Assembly: GCA_943330915.2 (NCBI GenBank)
Contig: CALQJO020000005.1
Location: 1-64,000 of the forward strand
Origin: Rhodoferax sp. OV413
GTDB taxonomy: Bacteria; Pseudomonadota; Gammaproteobacteria; Pseudomonadales; Pseudohongiellaceae
DNA: 64,000 nt
Reading direction: 5' to 3'
The stretch's first letter is position 1. The number at the start of each line of letters is the position of its first letter. Shown here piece by piece: positions 56,061-64,000 of the stretch. The notes beneath the pieces were generated by a model. It saw only the letters and a list, made by a program, of their open reading frames with translations. It made no database searches and had not been told where the DNA came from. Position numbers and translations under genes: made by a program.

Positions 56061-56753
56061 TCAGAGCAGTACACTGTTAATCTCGGCTGCAGTGAGCACC
56101 CTGTACTGTCCGGGTTCCAGCGAATTATCCAGTGTAATGTCGCCGACACTGACCCGGTGCAAAGCCTGCACATGCAGTCCACAGGCAGCAAACATTCGTT
56201 TGACCTGGTGATAACGCCCCTCAGAGATGACAACACTGACTTTGTTGTCCGCAATGGATTCCAGAATGGCCGGTTTTGTAAGTTTTTCCTCTCCTTTGAG
56301 AAAAAATCCTTGCTTGAATTTCTTTATGGTGTCATCGGTAATCGGGTAGTCCAGATCGGCATGGTACATTTTCGGGCATTCGCGGCGCGGACTGATAATG
56401 CGGTGAACCCACTGGCCGTTGTTACTGAGCAGCACCAGACCCGTTGTATCCTTGTCCAGCCTGCCGGCGATGGCTAAATCCTCTGCGGCCTCGTCGATCA
56501 GGTCCAGCACAGTCGGATTGTCGCTGTCAGAGTTTGCACAAACATAAGCGGCTGGTTTATTCAGCATGAAATATTGCGCGACCGGAAGGCAGACCTGTTC
56601 ACCATCGAGCAAAACACGGTCGTTCTCTGCAAGCATGTAGTCAGCACTTCTGGCAATCACATCACCGATCTGGACACGTTTGTCACGGATCAGCTTTTTG
56701 ACCTGCGCGCGCGAGTAAACCGTGGCATGACTGAGAAACTTGTCGAGTCGCAT
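56061..56753 (-). CDS. rsuA: 16S rRNA pseudouridine(516) synthase, RsuA type
   Basis: The 230-residue product has an N-terminal S4 RNA-binding domain (MRLDKFLSHATVYSRAQV) and the synthase domain with GRLDKDTTGLVLLS (catalytic Asp), and GRYHQVKRMFAACG near the end. Length and order match RsuA (231 in Escherichia coli) better than the longer RluB or RluF. The ATG at 56753 gives the standard start; the frame extends 60 bases further without support. Confidence 0.9.
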   Translation of the reverse strand: MRLDKFLSHATVYSRAQVKKLIRDKRVQIGDVIARSADYMLAENDRVLLDGEQVCLPVAQYFMLNKPAAYVCANSDSDNPTVLDLIDEAAEDLAIAGRLDKDTTGLVLLSNNGQWVHRIISPRRECPKMYHADLDYPITDDTIKKFKQGFFLKGEEKLTKPAILESIADNKVSVVISEGRYHQVKRMFAACGLHVQALHRVSVGDITLDNSLEPGQYRVLTAAEINSVLL

Positions 56754-57046
56754 TTTTTGGATGTTTATCCTGTTTGTCGTGCTGCCGGTACGCTTTTCCG
56801 GGTTGCAGATCACGAAACCTGGGGCGCCAGCGGGAAATAGGCTGATGGGTTATTGTGGTGCTTTTTTGGCGTGGGGCGATCGTAACCGATTCATAACCCA
56901 AGTGCATCCGCGAAAAAGTCTCGCAGGCGCTGTCGTTGGCAATGCGGCAGACCGGAATTGTCGTCTTGAATGGTATCGCGTGGCTCATACATACTGTCGC
57001 CACTTCGATGATCAGGCGTATAAGGTCCAAACAGGTTCCTAAATTA
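56754..57046. other. 293-base intergenic region, divergent genes
   Basis: This gap separates rsuA (minus) from the serine hydrolase (plus). A 100-codon plus frame crosses it but begins inside rsuA and resembles nothing I know. A weak promoter-like pair, TTGAAT (56966) and CATACT (56990) with an 18-base spacer, points toward the hydrolase. I see no repeats, tRNA or strong hairpins. Confidence 0.5.
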
Positions 57047-58174
57047 ATGAACAGATCAGCAATCCAGTGTCGGCGCAGCATCCCGCAACCCCCTCGATCA
57101 TCCGCCGCTTTGTTTGTCATGCTGCTCTGTGCCGTGTTGTTATCGGCATTTACAGCGATGACAAGCAGCGCGCAGGCTCAATCCGATCTGCTGCCCGGAT
57201 TGGATACCGAGGTGCTGCAACAGCGTTCACGCGATATGCCGCGTCTGCATAGCCTGCTGATCAGTCATCAGGGCAGCCGCATTTATGAACAGTACTTTGC
57301 GGGTCGGGATGCCGGTCAGCCGGCCAATCTTAAGTCTGCATCCAAAAGTGTCATTTCTGCTCTGGTAGGTCTGGCCTTGCAGAACGGACACATCAAAGAC
57401 ATTAACCAACCCATCGTGGATTTTTTCCCCGAATACATCGGCACTGAAGTCGAAGACACGGTCAGAGGCATTACCATCAGAAATCTGCTCACGATGCAGG
57501 GCGGTTTAGCCAGCACGTCCGGCAGCAATTACGGGTCATGGGTTGCCAGCCGCAATTGGGTTGATGCGGCACTGAAAAGCCCGATGGTCGCCGACCCCGG
57601 CACTGCCATGATTTACAGTACCGGCACAACACATTTGCTCTCTGCCATTGTTACCCGCGCAAGCGGCATGAATACCAAGGAGTTTGCCCAGCGCTACCTT
57701 GCCGACCCCATGGGGTTTCGCATGGCCTATTGGAGCCGTGATCCACAGGGGATTTATTTTGGCGGTAATGATATGGAAATTACCCCTCGACAAATGCTGG
57801 ATATCGGGGAAATGTATCTGAACGGGGGTGTACACGACGGTAAACGCATTCTCAGCGAGCAATGGGTGCGCGACTCGCATCAGCCGCATGCTGAATCTCC
57901 CCGCGGTGAAGGTCGCCATTACGGATACGGCTGGTGGCTGCGTGACATGGCCGATTTGCAGGTTCCGCTGGCCTGGGGTTACGGCGGCCAGTTTATTTTT
58001 GTTGTCAAAGAATACGATCTGGTGATTGTAATAACCTCTGATAGCAATCCCGGACCCGAACGAGGCCCGCATATGCGTTCCATTTATGATCTGGTGGAGT
58101 TTGATATTTTGCAGCCACTGCAAATTGCTGCAGGCAAAAAACCTGGGGCCCGTGACCTCAGCATTGCACCTTGA
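57047..58174 (+). CDS. Exported serine hydrolase, class C beta-lactamase-like
   Basis: The 375-residue product has a signal peptide (LFVMLLCAVLLSAFTAMTS) and a penicillin-binding fold: nucleophile motif SASK, second motif YST with IYSTGTTHLLSAIVTR, and third motif region WGYGGQFIFV. Such enzymes include esterases, peptidases and EstB-type hydrolases; true beta-lactamase activity is unlikely to be assumed. It leads a same-direction run with an SDR and acetoacetyl-CoA synthetase. The ATG at 57047 lacks a strong ribosome site. Confidence 0.88.
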   Translation: MNRSAIQCRRSIPQPPRSSAALFVMLLCAVLLSAFTAMTSSAQAQSDLLPGLDTEVLQQRSRDMPRLHSLLISHQGSRIYEQYFAGRDAGQPANLKSASKSVISALVGLALQNGHIKDINQPIVDFFPEYIGTEVEDTVRGITIRNLLTMQGGLASTSGSNYGSWVASRNWVDAALKSPMVADPGTAMIYSTGTTHLLSAIVTRASGMNTKEFAQRYLADPMGFRMAYWSRDPQGIYFGGNDMEITPRQMLDIGEMYLNGGVHDGKRILSEQWVRDSHQPHAESPRGEGRHYGYGWWLRDMADLQVPLAWGYGGQFIFVVKEYDLVIVITSDSNPGPERGPHMRSIYDLVEFDILQPLQIAAGKKPGARDLSIAP

Positions 58175-58223
58175 TTTTAAAAATAGCCTTTAAAACCATA
58201 AAAAATTACCACAAGAGGTTTTT

Positions 58224-59051
58224 ATGAGCGTCCATATTCAGGTAAAGCGTTTGCAGGACAAAGTCGCCATCATTACCGGCGCGACCAGTGGCATCGGCGA
58301 AGCGACTGCGCGGGTGTTTGCAGCACACGGCGCCAAACTGGTGATTGCCGGACGCTCACAGAAGCGCGGCGAGGCCTTGGCACAGGAGCTGAAGGCATTG
58401 CACGGCGACCGCTTTATGTTTCACGCCGTCAATGTGATCCACGACCAGCAGATGGGCGCACTGGTGGATGCAACAGTCGAGCGGTTTGGCCGTCTGGACT
58501 GTCTGTTTAATAATGCCGGCGCGGGCGAGCGCAGCTCCGTTGAATCGGTCACCGAAGAGGAATTTGACCGGGTCATGCGCTTGTTGGTTGGTAGCGCCGT
58601 GTTTGGTATGAAACATGCGGCGCGGGTGATGAAAACCTCCGGCGGTGGCAGCATTATCAATAACGCCAGTATCGCGGCGCATCGGATAAATCAGGGAGGC
58701 TATTTGTACTCCGGCGCAAAAGCGGCGCTGTCGCATCTGACGCGGCTGGCTGGTGTTGAACTGGGTCCCTGGAGTATCCGTGTCAATGCGATTTCGCCGG
58801 GGGCCATCGCTACGCCTATTTTCTGGGGCGGATCCACGCGCGCGCAATCACTCAGTGACAGTGAAAACGCACAAAAAATGGCTAAATTGCAGAGCAACCT
58901 TGCCGGTGCCACACCAACACCGCGTTCGGGACTGGCCGATGATATTGCCTATGCCGCGCTGTTTCTGGCCAGCGATGAAGGCAGTTACATCAACTGCCAT
59001 GATCTGGTTGTGGATGGTGGGCGCGTCGCCATGTTTAATGAAAAACCATAA
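58224..59051 (+). CDS. Short-chain dehydrogenase/reductase
   Basis: The 275-residue product has the NAD(P)-binding TGATSGIGEATA, NNAG, the catalytic Ser in INNASIAA and YxxxK as YSGAK. The Arg after the first strand (IAGRSQKR) hints at NADP preference, weakly. The ribosome site is AGAGG. Placement next to acetoacetyl-CoA synthetase allows a role in hydroxyacid or ketone metabolism, but the substrate is unknown. Confidence 0.9.
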   Translation: MSVHIQVKRLQDKVAIITGATSGIGEATARVFAAHGAKLVIAGRSQKRGEALAQELKALHGDRFMFHAVNVIHDQQMGALVDATVERFGRLDCLFNNAGAGERSSVESVTEEEFDRVMRLLVGSAVFGMKHAARVMKTSGGGSIINNASIAAHRINQGGYLYSGAKAALSHLTRLAGVELGPWSIRVNAISPGAIATPIFWGGSTRAQSLSDSENAQKMAKLQSNLAGATPTPRSGLADDIAYAALFLASDEGSYINCHDLVVDGGRVAMFNEKP

Positions 59052-59103
59052 TTGAAAACACATTTGTTGGACCTCCAATAACTCAAAAACCCGGATTTTT
59101 AGT

Positions 59104-61215
59104 ATGGCTGACTCTCCGTTGCTTTGGCGCCCTTCGGCGCAGCGAATTGCCGATGCCGGCATAACCCGTTATCAACATTGGCTGACGCTGAACAAGGGGC
59201 TGACCTTCTCGTGTTATGACGACTTGTGGACGTGGTCAACCACCGAGATTGAAGATTTCTGGGAGAGTATCTGGCAATTCGCCGATGTGATTGCGCATAG
59301 CCCTTATCAGCAAGTGCTGCTGGAACGGAAAATGCCCGGTGCGCGCTGGTTCGAAGGCGCCACACTGAATTACGCCGAACATGCGTTAGCCTATGGCAGC
59401 CAACCAGAAAACCGCCACGCCCCAGCGCTGATCGCAGACTCGGAAGTTCGCGGACGGACACAAATCAGTTGGGGTGAACTGCGCCAGCAGGTTGGCTCCA
59501 TGGCAGCAACCTTACGGGAGGCGGGTTTACAGGCAGGTGATCGTGCCGTGGCCTATATGCCGAATATTCCGGAAACCGCCGCCGCCATGCTCGCGGTGAC
59601 CAGCGTGGGTGGCATCTGGTCATGCGCAGCCCCTGATATGGGCGCAGTGGGTGTTCTGGATCGCTTCCGCCAGATTGAACCCAAGGTCTTATTCACCATC
59701 GATGGCTATCGTTATGGCGGCCGTGACTTCGATCGACACGATGTCGCCCGCGAGCTGGTGCGCCAGCTGCCCAGTGTGGAATGTGTCATTTTCCTGCCCT
59801 ATCTGCACAGCGACTCAGAACTGGATCTCAGCGGCATCGATCGCCCGGTTCGCGCCATTGGTTTTGCAAAGGCACTTGCCAGCCCGCAAGAACCTGCGTT
59901 TGTTGCGGTACCGTTTTCCCATCCGCTATGGATCGTGTACTCGTCCGGCACGACGGGCATGCCCAAGCCCATCGTGCATGGCCACGGCGGCGTTGTGATT
60001 CAGTCGTTTAAAGCCGGCCTGTTGCATGGTGATGCCAAGCCCGGTGACAAAACTTTCTGGTTTTCATCCACCAACTGGATTATGTGGAACTCGACCCTCA
60101 ACGGCCTGATTAATGGCGTCACTGTATTGATGTATGACGGCAACCCCGGATATCCCGATACCAGCACCTTGTGGAAATTTGCAGAACGCGAACAAGCCAA
60201 CTCCTTTGGCACCAGTCCGGCATTTATCGCCTTGTGCGCAAAGACCGGCATCAAACCCGGCGAACAATTTGATTTGTCCGCGCTACGCTCAGTCGGCTGT
60301 ACAGGGTCGCCACTGCCAGAAGAAAGTTATGAGTGGGTCTACAATCACGTTAAGCAGGATGTTCGCCTCGGTTGTATTTCCGGCGGCACTGATCCAGGCG
60401 CTTGTTTTTTGACAACCAGTTCCATATTGCCAATTTATTCGGGTGAGATGCAGTGCCGCGAACTGGGAATTGCCACCCATGCCTTTAACGATGAAGGACT
60501 GTCTGTGATCGACGAAGTGGGCGAACTGGTGGTAACGCAACCCATGCCATCGATGCCTTTGTTTTTCTGGGGCGATACCGATGGCTCGCGCTATTTCAGC
60601 AGTTACTTTGAACAATTTCCGGGGGTCTGGTGCCATGGCGACTGGGTGCGTCTGATTCCTCGACCTGAGGCCATCACCGGGATTATCTACGGGCGTTCCG
60701 ATTCCACCATCAACCGACATGGCATTCGCATGGGCACCAGCGAGATCTATCGTGTGGTAGAAGAGTTTGATGAGGTTCTTGATTCGCTGGTGGTTGATCT
60801 TGAATATTTGAATCGTGATTCTTTTATGGCGCTGTTTGTTGTCATTCGCGATCCGGAATTTGCTGCGCAAGCCAGCGCCAAAGGCCCGGCTCCTGACGGT
60901 TATATTGCTGGCAAAGCGTCGCTTCTGACAAACCCAAGGGCGCATGTAAACCCCGTGCACACCGGTGTTCCGGACGCGCTGCGATTGGCAATCAACGAGG
61001 CGATCCGCACCAAGCTGTCCGCGCGCCATGTTCCTGATGGCATTTTTGCCATTGCCGAAGTTCCGCGCACGTTGTCTGGCAAAAAGCTGGAAATCCCGGT
61101 GAAAAAGATACTGCTTGGCCACGATGTGAAAAAGGCTGTGAACCGCGACTCCATGTCCAATCCTGGCTCCATCGATTGGTTTATTGAGTTTGCGGCTGCA
61201 AGGCAAACAACCTAG
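59104..61215 (+). CDS. aacS: Acetoacetyl-CoA synthetase
   Basis: The 703-residue product activates acetoacetate to acetoacetyl-CoA with ATP. It has LWRPSAQRIADAGITRYQ at the start, the adenylation loop VYSSGTTGMPKPIVHGHGG, STNWIMWNSTLNGL, and the catalytic Lys region RTLSGKKLEIPVKKIL. It is longer than the ~650-residue typical form, partly by an inserted loop before the C-terminal domain (around ASLLTNPRAHVNPVH). It allows use of ketone bodies or polyhydroxybutyrate breakdown products. Confidence 0.94.
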   Translation: MADSPLLWRPSAQRIADAGITRYQHWLTLNKGLTFSCYDDLWTWSTTEIEDFWESIWQFADVIAHSPYQQVLLERKMPGARWFEGATLNYAEHALAYGSQPENRHAPALIADSEVRGRTQISWGELRQQVGSMAATLREAGLQAGDRAVAYMPNIPETAAAMLAVTSVGGIWSCAAPDMGAVGVLDRFRQIEPKVLFTIDGYRYGGRDFDRHDVARELVRQLPSVECVIFLPYLHSDSELDLSGIDRPVRAIGFAKALASPQEPAFVAVPFSHPLWIVYSSGTTGMPKPIVHGHGGVVIQSFKAGLLHGDAKPGDKTFWFSSTNWIMWNSTLNGLINGVTVLMYDGNPGYPDTSTLWKFAEREQANSFGTSPAFIALCAKTGIKPGEQFDLSALRSVGCTGSPLPEESYEWVYNHVKQDVRLGCISGGTDPGACFLTTSSILPIYSGEMQCRELGIATHAFNDEGLSVIDEVGELVVTQPMPSMPLFFWGDTDGSRYFSSYFEQFPGVWCHGDWVRLIPRPEAITGIIYGRSDSTINRHGIRMGTSEIYRVVEEFDEVLDSLVVDLEYLNRDSFMALFVVIRDPEFAAQASAKGPAPDGYIAGKASLLTNPRAHVNPVHTGVPDALRLAINEAIRTKLSARHVPDGIFAIAEVPRTLSGKKLEIPVKKILLGHDVKKAVNRDSMSNPGSIDWFIEFAAARQTT

Positions 61216-61242
61216 AATCCGTCGCCTTCAGGGGAGTTGGTG

Positions 61243-61815
61243 ATGGACGCATTTTTAGTCTCAACCGGGCTGGTCGCACTGGCAGAAATTGGTGACCGAA
61301 CGCAACTGCTGGCATTTCTGCTGGCAGCCCGCTACAAAAAGCCCGTACCGATTATTCTTGCGATTTTGTTGGCAACACTGGCCAATCATGGTGTTGCCGG
61401 CTGGTTTGGCACCTGGCTGACCAGTGTCATGTCGCCGGAGATTTTGCGTTGGTTGCTCGGCCTCTCATTTCTGGCGATGGCCGCGTGGATGTTAAAACCG
61501 GATGAACTTGATGATGCTAAAGCCACCGCGACTCGCTTTGGTGTATTTGGCACAACATTCATTACTTTTTTTATCGCCGAGATCGGTGACAAAACCCAGA
61601 TTGCAACCGTCGCGCTGGCGGCTCAATACCAAAGCCTGCTGTGGGTAGTGGTCGGCACCACGCTCGGCATGATGATCGCCAACGTGCCGGCGGTTTACGC
61701 GGGCGACAAACTGGCACATAAACTCCCCATCAGTCTGATCCATAAAATTGCAGCGGCGATTTTTGCGATGCTGGGAATAGCCGTCCTCATGGGCATGGGT
61801 CCATCATTGTTATGA
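61243..61815 (+). CDS. GDT1/TMEM165-family (UPF0016) cation exporter
   Basis: The 190-residue product has six hydrophobic helices and the duplicated signature EIGDRTQ (first half) and EIGDKTQ (second half). Bacterial members such as MneA export manganese; eukaryotic ones move calcium or manganese. The ATG at 61243 has GGGGAG six bases upstream. Its stop overlaps the hrpB ATG (ATGA). No manganese riboswitch fits in the 27-base gap after aacS. Confidence 0.93.
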   Translation: MDAFLVSTGLVALAEIGDRTQLLAFLLAARYKKPVPIILAILLATLANHGVAGWFGTWLTSVMSPEILRWLLGLSFLAMAAWMLKPDELDDAKATATRFGVFGTTFITFFIAEIGDKTQIATVALAAQYQSLLWVVVGTTLGMMIANVPAVYAGDKLAHKLPISLIHKIAAAIFAMLGIAVLMGMGPSLL

Positions 61816-64000
61816 ACACGGCAACGTTGCCGATTGACGCAGTTTTAGCCGACATCCAGCGCGCTCTGCGGGCGCATAACCGCGCACTGTTGGTGGCACA
61901 ACCGGGCGCCGGCAAAACCACGCGGGTGCCATTGTCATTGCTGGAGACTACGCCGCGGGGCCAACGCTGGTTGCTGTTGGAACCTCGTCGGGTAGCGGCT
62001 CGGCTGGCCGCTGCATTTATGGCAGAGCAACTGGGTGAAGCCGTGGGTCAGACCGTCGGGTACCGCGTACGCGGCGAGTCCCGGGTAAGCCCGGAGACAC
62101 GTGTTGAAGTGCTCACGCAAGGTATCCTGACACGGATGCTGCAGGACGATCCTGAGCTACCGGGTGTGGCCGGGCTGATTTTTGACGAATTTCATGAGCG
62201 CAGCCTTGATGCTGACACCGGACTCGCGCTGGCACTGGATGTGCAGCACGGGCTTCGTCAAGACCTGAAAATTCTGGTGATGTCAGCGACACTGGATACC
62301 CGTGCCTTGTTGTCTGTGCTGGGTGAAGATACACCGCTAATCGATTGCCCCGGGCGCAGCTGGCCCGTGAGTACTTGTTACCGCTCGATGCCCCTGCGCG
62401 AGTATCCGGAGATTCATCTGGCGGGGTTGGTGCGCGAGGCCATGGCCGCTCACCAAGGTCACATCCTGGTTTTTCTGCCGGGTCAAAGCGAAATACGCCG
62501 GTTGGAACAACTGTTGCGCTCAAGCCTCGCAGACAGCGCAGACATTTGCCCCTTACACGGGCAAATGCCTCTGGCGGCACAACAAGCGGTGCTGCGGCCT
62601 GCATCGGACAGCCGGCGTCGCATTATCTTGTCAACGGCGATTGCAGAGTCCAGCGTGACCGTTCCGGGCGTGCGCATTGTCATTGATGCCGGGCGCGAAA
62701 GAGTGCCCGTGTATCAGCCACGCACCGGACTCAGCAGACTGGAGACAAGGCGTGTGAATCGCGCCAGCGCTGACCAGCGGCGCGGGCGAGCTGGTCGTGA
62801 AGCCGCTGGTTTTTGTTATCGCGCCTGGTCAGAAGACTCCATACTCGCGGCGCATCGCGAACCTGAAATGCTGCAGTCTGACCTGTCTCAACTGGTGTTT
62901 GAACTGACGCGTTGGGGCGTTACTGAACCCGGTTCTCTGACATGGATCCATCCGCCTCCCGCACCCGCAGTGCTGGCCGGGCGCCAGCTGCTGCAGATGC
63001 TGGGCCTGATCAACAGCGAGAAAAAGCTGAGCGTGCTGGGCAATCAATGTGCTCGCTGGCCCACACATCCGCGACTGGCCGCACTGTTGGAGCATGCCCG
63101 ACGCCACCCGCAGCGGCTTGCCCTTGCCTGCTGGTTATCCGCGTGGCTGGAGGAACAACCCGGTGCCAGTGATATCGATCTGCAGGTGGTGATGGGGGCT
63201 GCGGATAAACATCGAAATCATCGATGGCATCAGCCCGCCAGACAATGGGCGCAGCGCCTTGACTGCTCACTGGACATTCACTCACCAACCCTCAGCGACG
63301 ATCTGGCGCACCTGCTGCTGGTCGCTTACCCGGACCGGCTAGCGGTCGCCCAGGGTGGCGGGCAATTCAAACTGATCAGCGGCGGCCAGCTCAGTGTGCC
63401 GGATGACAGCTCGCTGGCATCAGCAGAATTTATCATTGCTGTTGAACTGGACGCTCACGCCACTAACGGGCGGATCTTTTCCGGGGCAGCCGTGCGGCGC
63501 GCCACGCTTGAACAACATTTTCCGCAGACGCGCGATTGGCAGGCACATGCGTATTGGGATGATCGGCTTGAGCGCCTGGTCGCAGAACAAACGCGCCTGC
63601 TGACGCTGGGCGATTATGAACTGGTATTGGAACGCAAAGCGCAAAATAACGGCGCGGCGGGTTTGCCCGCAGCGCTGGTGCAAAGGGCCTTGATTGGGGC
63701 ACTAAAAGCGCGCGGCAGTTTGTCCTGGTCTGACGACGATCAGCAACTGCTGGGGCGGCTGCGATTGCTGCATAAGGCCGTTGGTGCCACTGCCGCCGGC
63801 CTGGCATGGCCGGATGTGTCAGAGCCGGCATTGCTGATGAGCCTTGAACACTGGCTTGCCCCCCATCTGGGTGGGTTGCACCGGCTGGATCAGATCGAGC
63901 GGCTACCCTTGGCCACGCTTTTTCTGGAGAGCCTGGACTGGCAACTGCAGCAGGCCTTACCCGCTCTGGCACCCACACATCTTCGCGTGCCCAGCGGCTC
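61812..64000 (+). CDS. hrpB: ATP-dependent helicase HrpB (partial, 3' end outside window)
   Basis: The visible 729 residues are those of a DEAH-type helicase: Walker A AQPGAGKTTRVP, DEFH box FDEFHERSLD, motif III MSATLDT, LPGQSEIRRLE, STAIAESSVTVPGV and QRRGRAGR, followed by the HrpB-specific C-terminal region. The Escherichia coli protein is about 800 residues, so roughly 80-100 residues are missing. In some species hrpB processes fimbrial mRNA; its general role is unclear. Confidence 0.94.
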   Translation, partial: MNTATLPIDAVLADIQRALRAHNRALLVAQPGAGKTTRVPLSLLETTPRGQRWLLLEPRRVAARLAAAFMAEQLGEAVGQTVGYRVRGESRVSPETRVEVLTQGILTRMLQDDPELPGVAGLIFDEFHERSLDADTGLALALDVQHGLRQDLKILVMSATLDTRALLSVLGEDTPLIDCPGRSWPVSTCYRSMPLREYPEIHLAGLVREAMAAHQGHILVFLPGQSEIRRLEQLLRSSLADSADICPLHGQMPLAAQQAVLRPASDSRRRIILSTAIAESSVTVPGVRIVIDAGRERVPVYQPRTGLSRLETRRVNRASADQRRGRAGREAAGFCYRAWSEDSILAAHREPEMLQSDLSQLVFELTRWGVTEPGSLTWIHPPPAPAVLAGRQLLQMLGLINSEKKLSVLGNQCARWPTHPRLAALLEHARRHPQRLALACWLSAWLEEQPGASDIDLQVVMGAADKHRNHRWHQPARQWAQRLDCSLDIHSPTLSDDLAHLLLVAYPDRLAVAQGGGQFKLISGGQLSVPDDSSLASAEFIIAVELDAHATNGRIFSGAAVRRATLEQHFPQTRDWQAHAYWDDRLERLVAEQTRLLTLGDYELVLERKAQNNGAAGLPAALVQRALIGALKARGSLSWSDDDQQLLGRLRLLHKAVGATAAGLAWPDVSEPALLMSLEHWLAPHLGGLHRLDQIERLPLATLFLESLDWQLQQALPALAPTHLRVPSG

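Noticed and set aside
56740-57042. A 100-codon plus-strand frame in the rsuA-hydrolase gap
   Set aside because: It starts inside rsuA, shows no recognisable family and has no clear ribosome site.
60289-61206. A 305-codon minus-strand frame across the end of acetoacetyl-CoA synthetase
   Set aside because: It is antisense to a gene with clear family motifs throughout and resembles no protein.
61216-61242. Possible manganese riboswitch before the GDT1-family gene
   Set aside because: The 27-base gap cannot hold a yybP-ykoY element.

Overview
The window is a stretch of chromosome from a gammaproteobacterium. Evidence is the gene content (slmA, rpoH with an RpoH box, cmoA/cmoB, algC beside argB) and two gene orders typical of that class: rsmD / ftsY-ftsE-ftsX-rpoH, and rpmB-rpmG / radC / coaBC / algC-argB-slmA / pyrE-rph / yicC. 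The mixture of the Escherichia-type order (slmA before pyrE) and the Pseudomonas-type order (algC-argB), together with a TAXI-TRAP transporter, suggests a free-living, perhaps marine, relative of the Pseudomonadales/Cellvibrionales; that placement is inference. I see no rRNA, tRNA, CRISPR array or prophage. No gene-free gap exceeds 300 bases; the largest is 293 bases before the serine hydrolase at 57047.

Region 1 (1-14562, all minus strand) is the least ordinary part. It is a run of thirteen closely spaced or overlapping genes read from 14562 leftwards: a TonB-like/TPR periplasmic protein, a Ser/Gly-rich lipoprotein, a second lipoprotein, an inner-membrane repeat protein, a large PEGA-repeat protein ending in a cysteine-free SUMF1 (formylglycine-generating-enzyme-like) domain, a small exported peptide, a MotA/TolQ/ExbB channel, a degenerate Hsp70/actin-fold protein with an FHA-like tail, two paralogous membrane-anchored VWA proteins, two more lipoproteins and an M48 metalloprotease cut by the window edge. 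The VWA proteins start with a transmembrane segment containing an Asp that resembles the ExbD/TolR/MotB stator segment. I read the set as a possible ion-driven envelope machine; I know of no characterised system with this combination.

Region 2 (14730-24194) is housekeeping: mutM facing coaD, an esterase-like hydrolase, rsmD, the ftsY-ftsE-ftsX-rpoH block, a DUF423 protein, thiS-thiG and trmB. Region 3 (24308-31719) holds a two-gene TAXI-type TRAP transporter, a YgjP-like metallopeptidase, an overlapping HIT-cmoA-cmoB operon for wobble uridine modification, and a solitary Y1 transposase-like protein with a damaged HUH motif and a DnaA-like tail. Region 4 (31839-40099) is the conserved rpmB to yicC block; dut is missing between coaBC and algC.

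Region 5 (40116-64000) is mostly metabolic and stress functions: an exported formamidase-like hydrolase with kynureninase, a SWIM/SNF2 helicase, a CopA-type copper ATPase overlapping alkB tail to tail, an Mla-like lipid transport operon (STAS-permease, ATPase, MCE protein, lipoprotein), an arsenate resistance pair (GAPDH plus ArsJ) with no local regulator, two rRNA modification genes with a tandem repeat between them, a serine hydrolase, an SDR oxidoreductase, acetoacetyl-CoA synthetase, a GDT1-family exporter and the start of hrpB.
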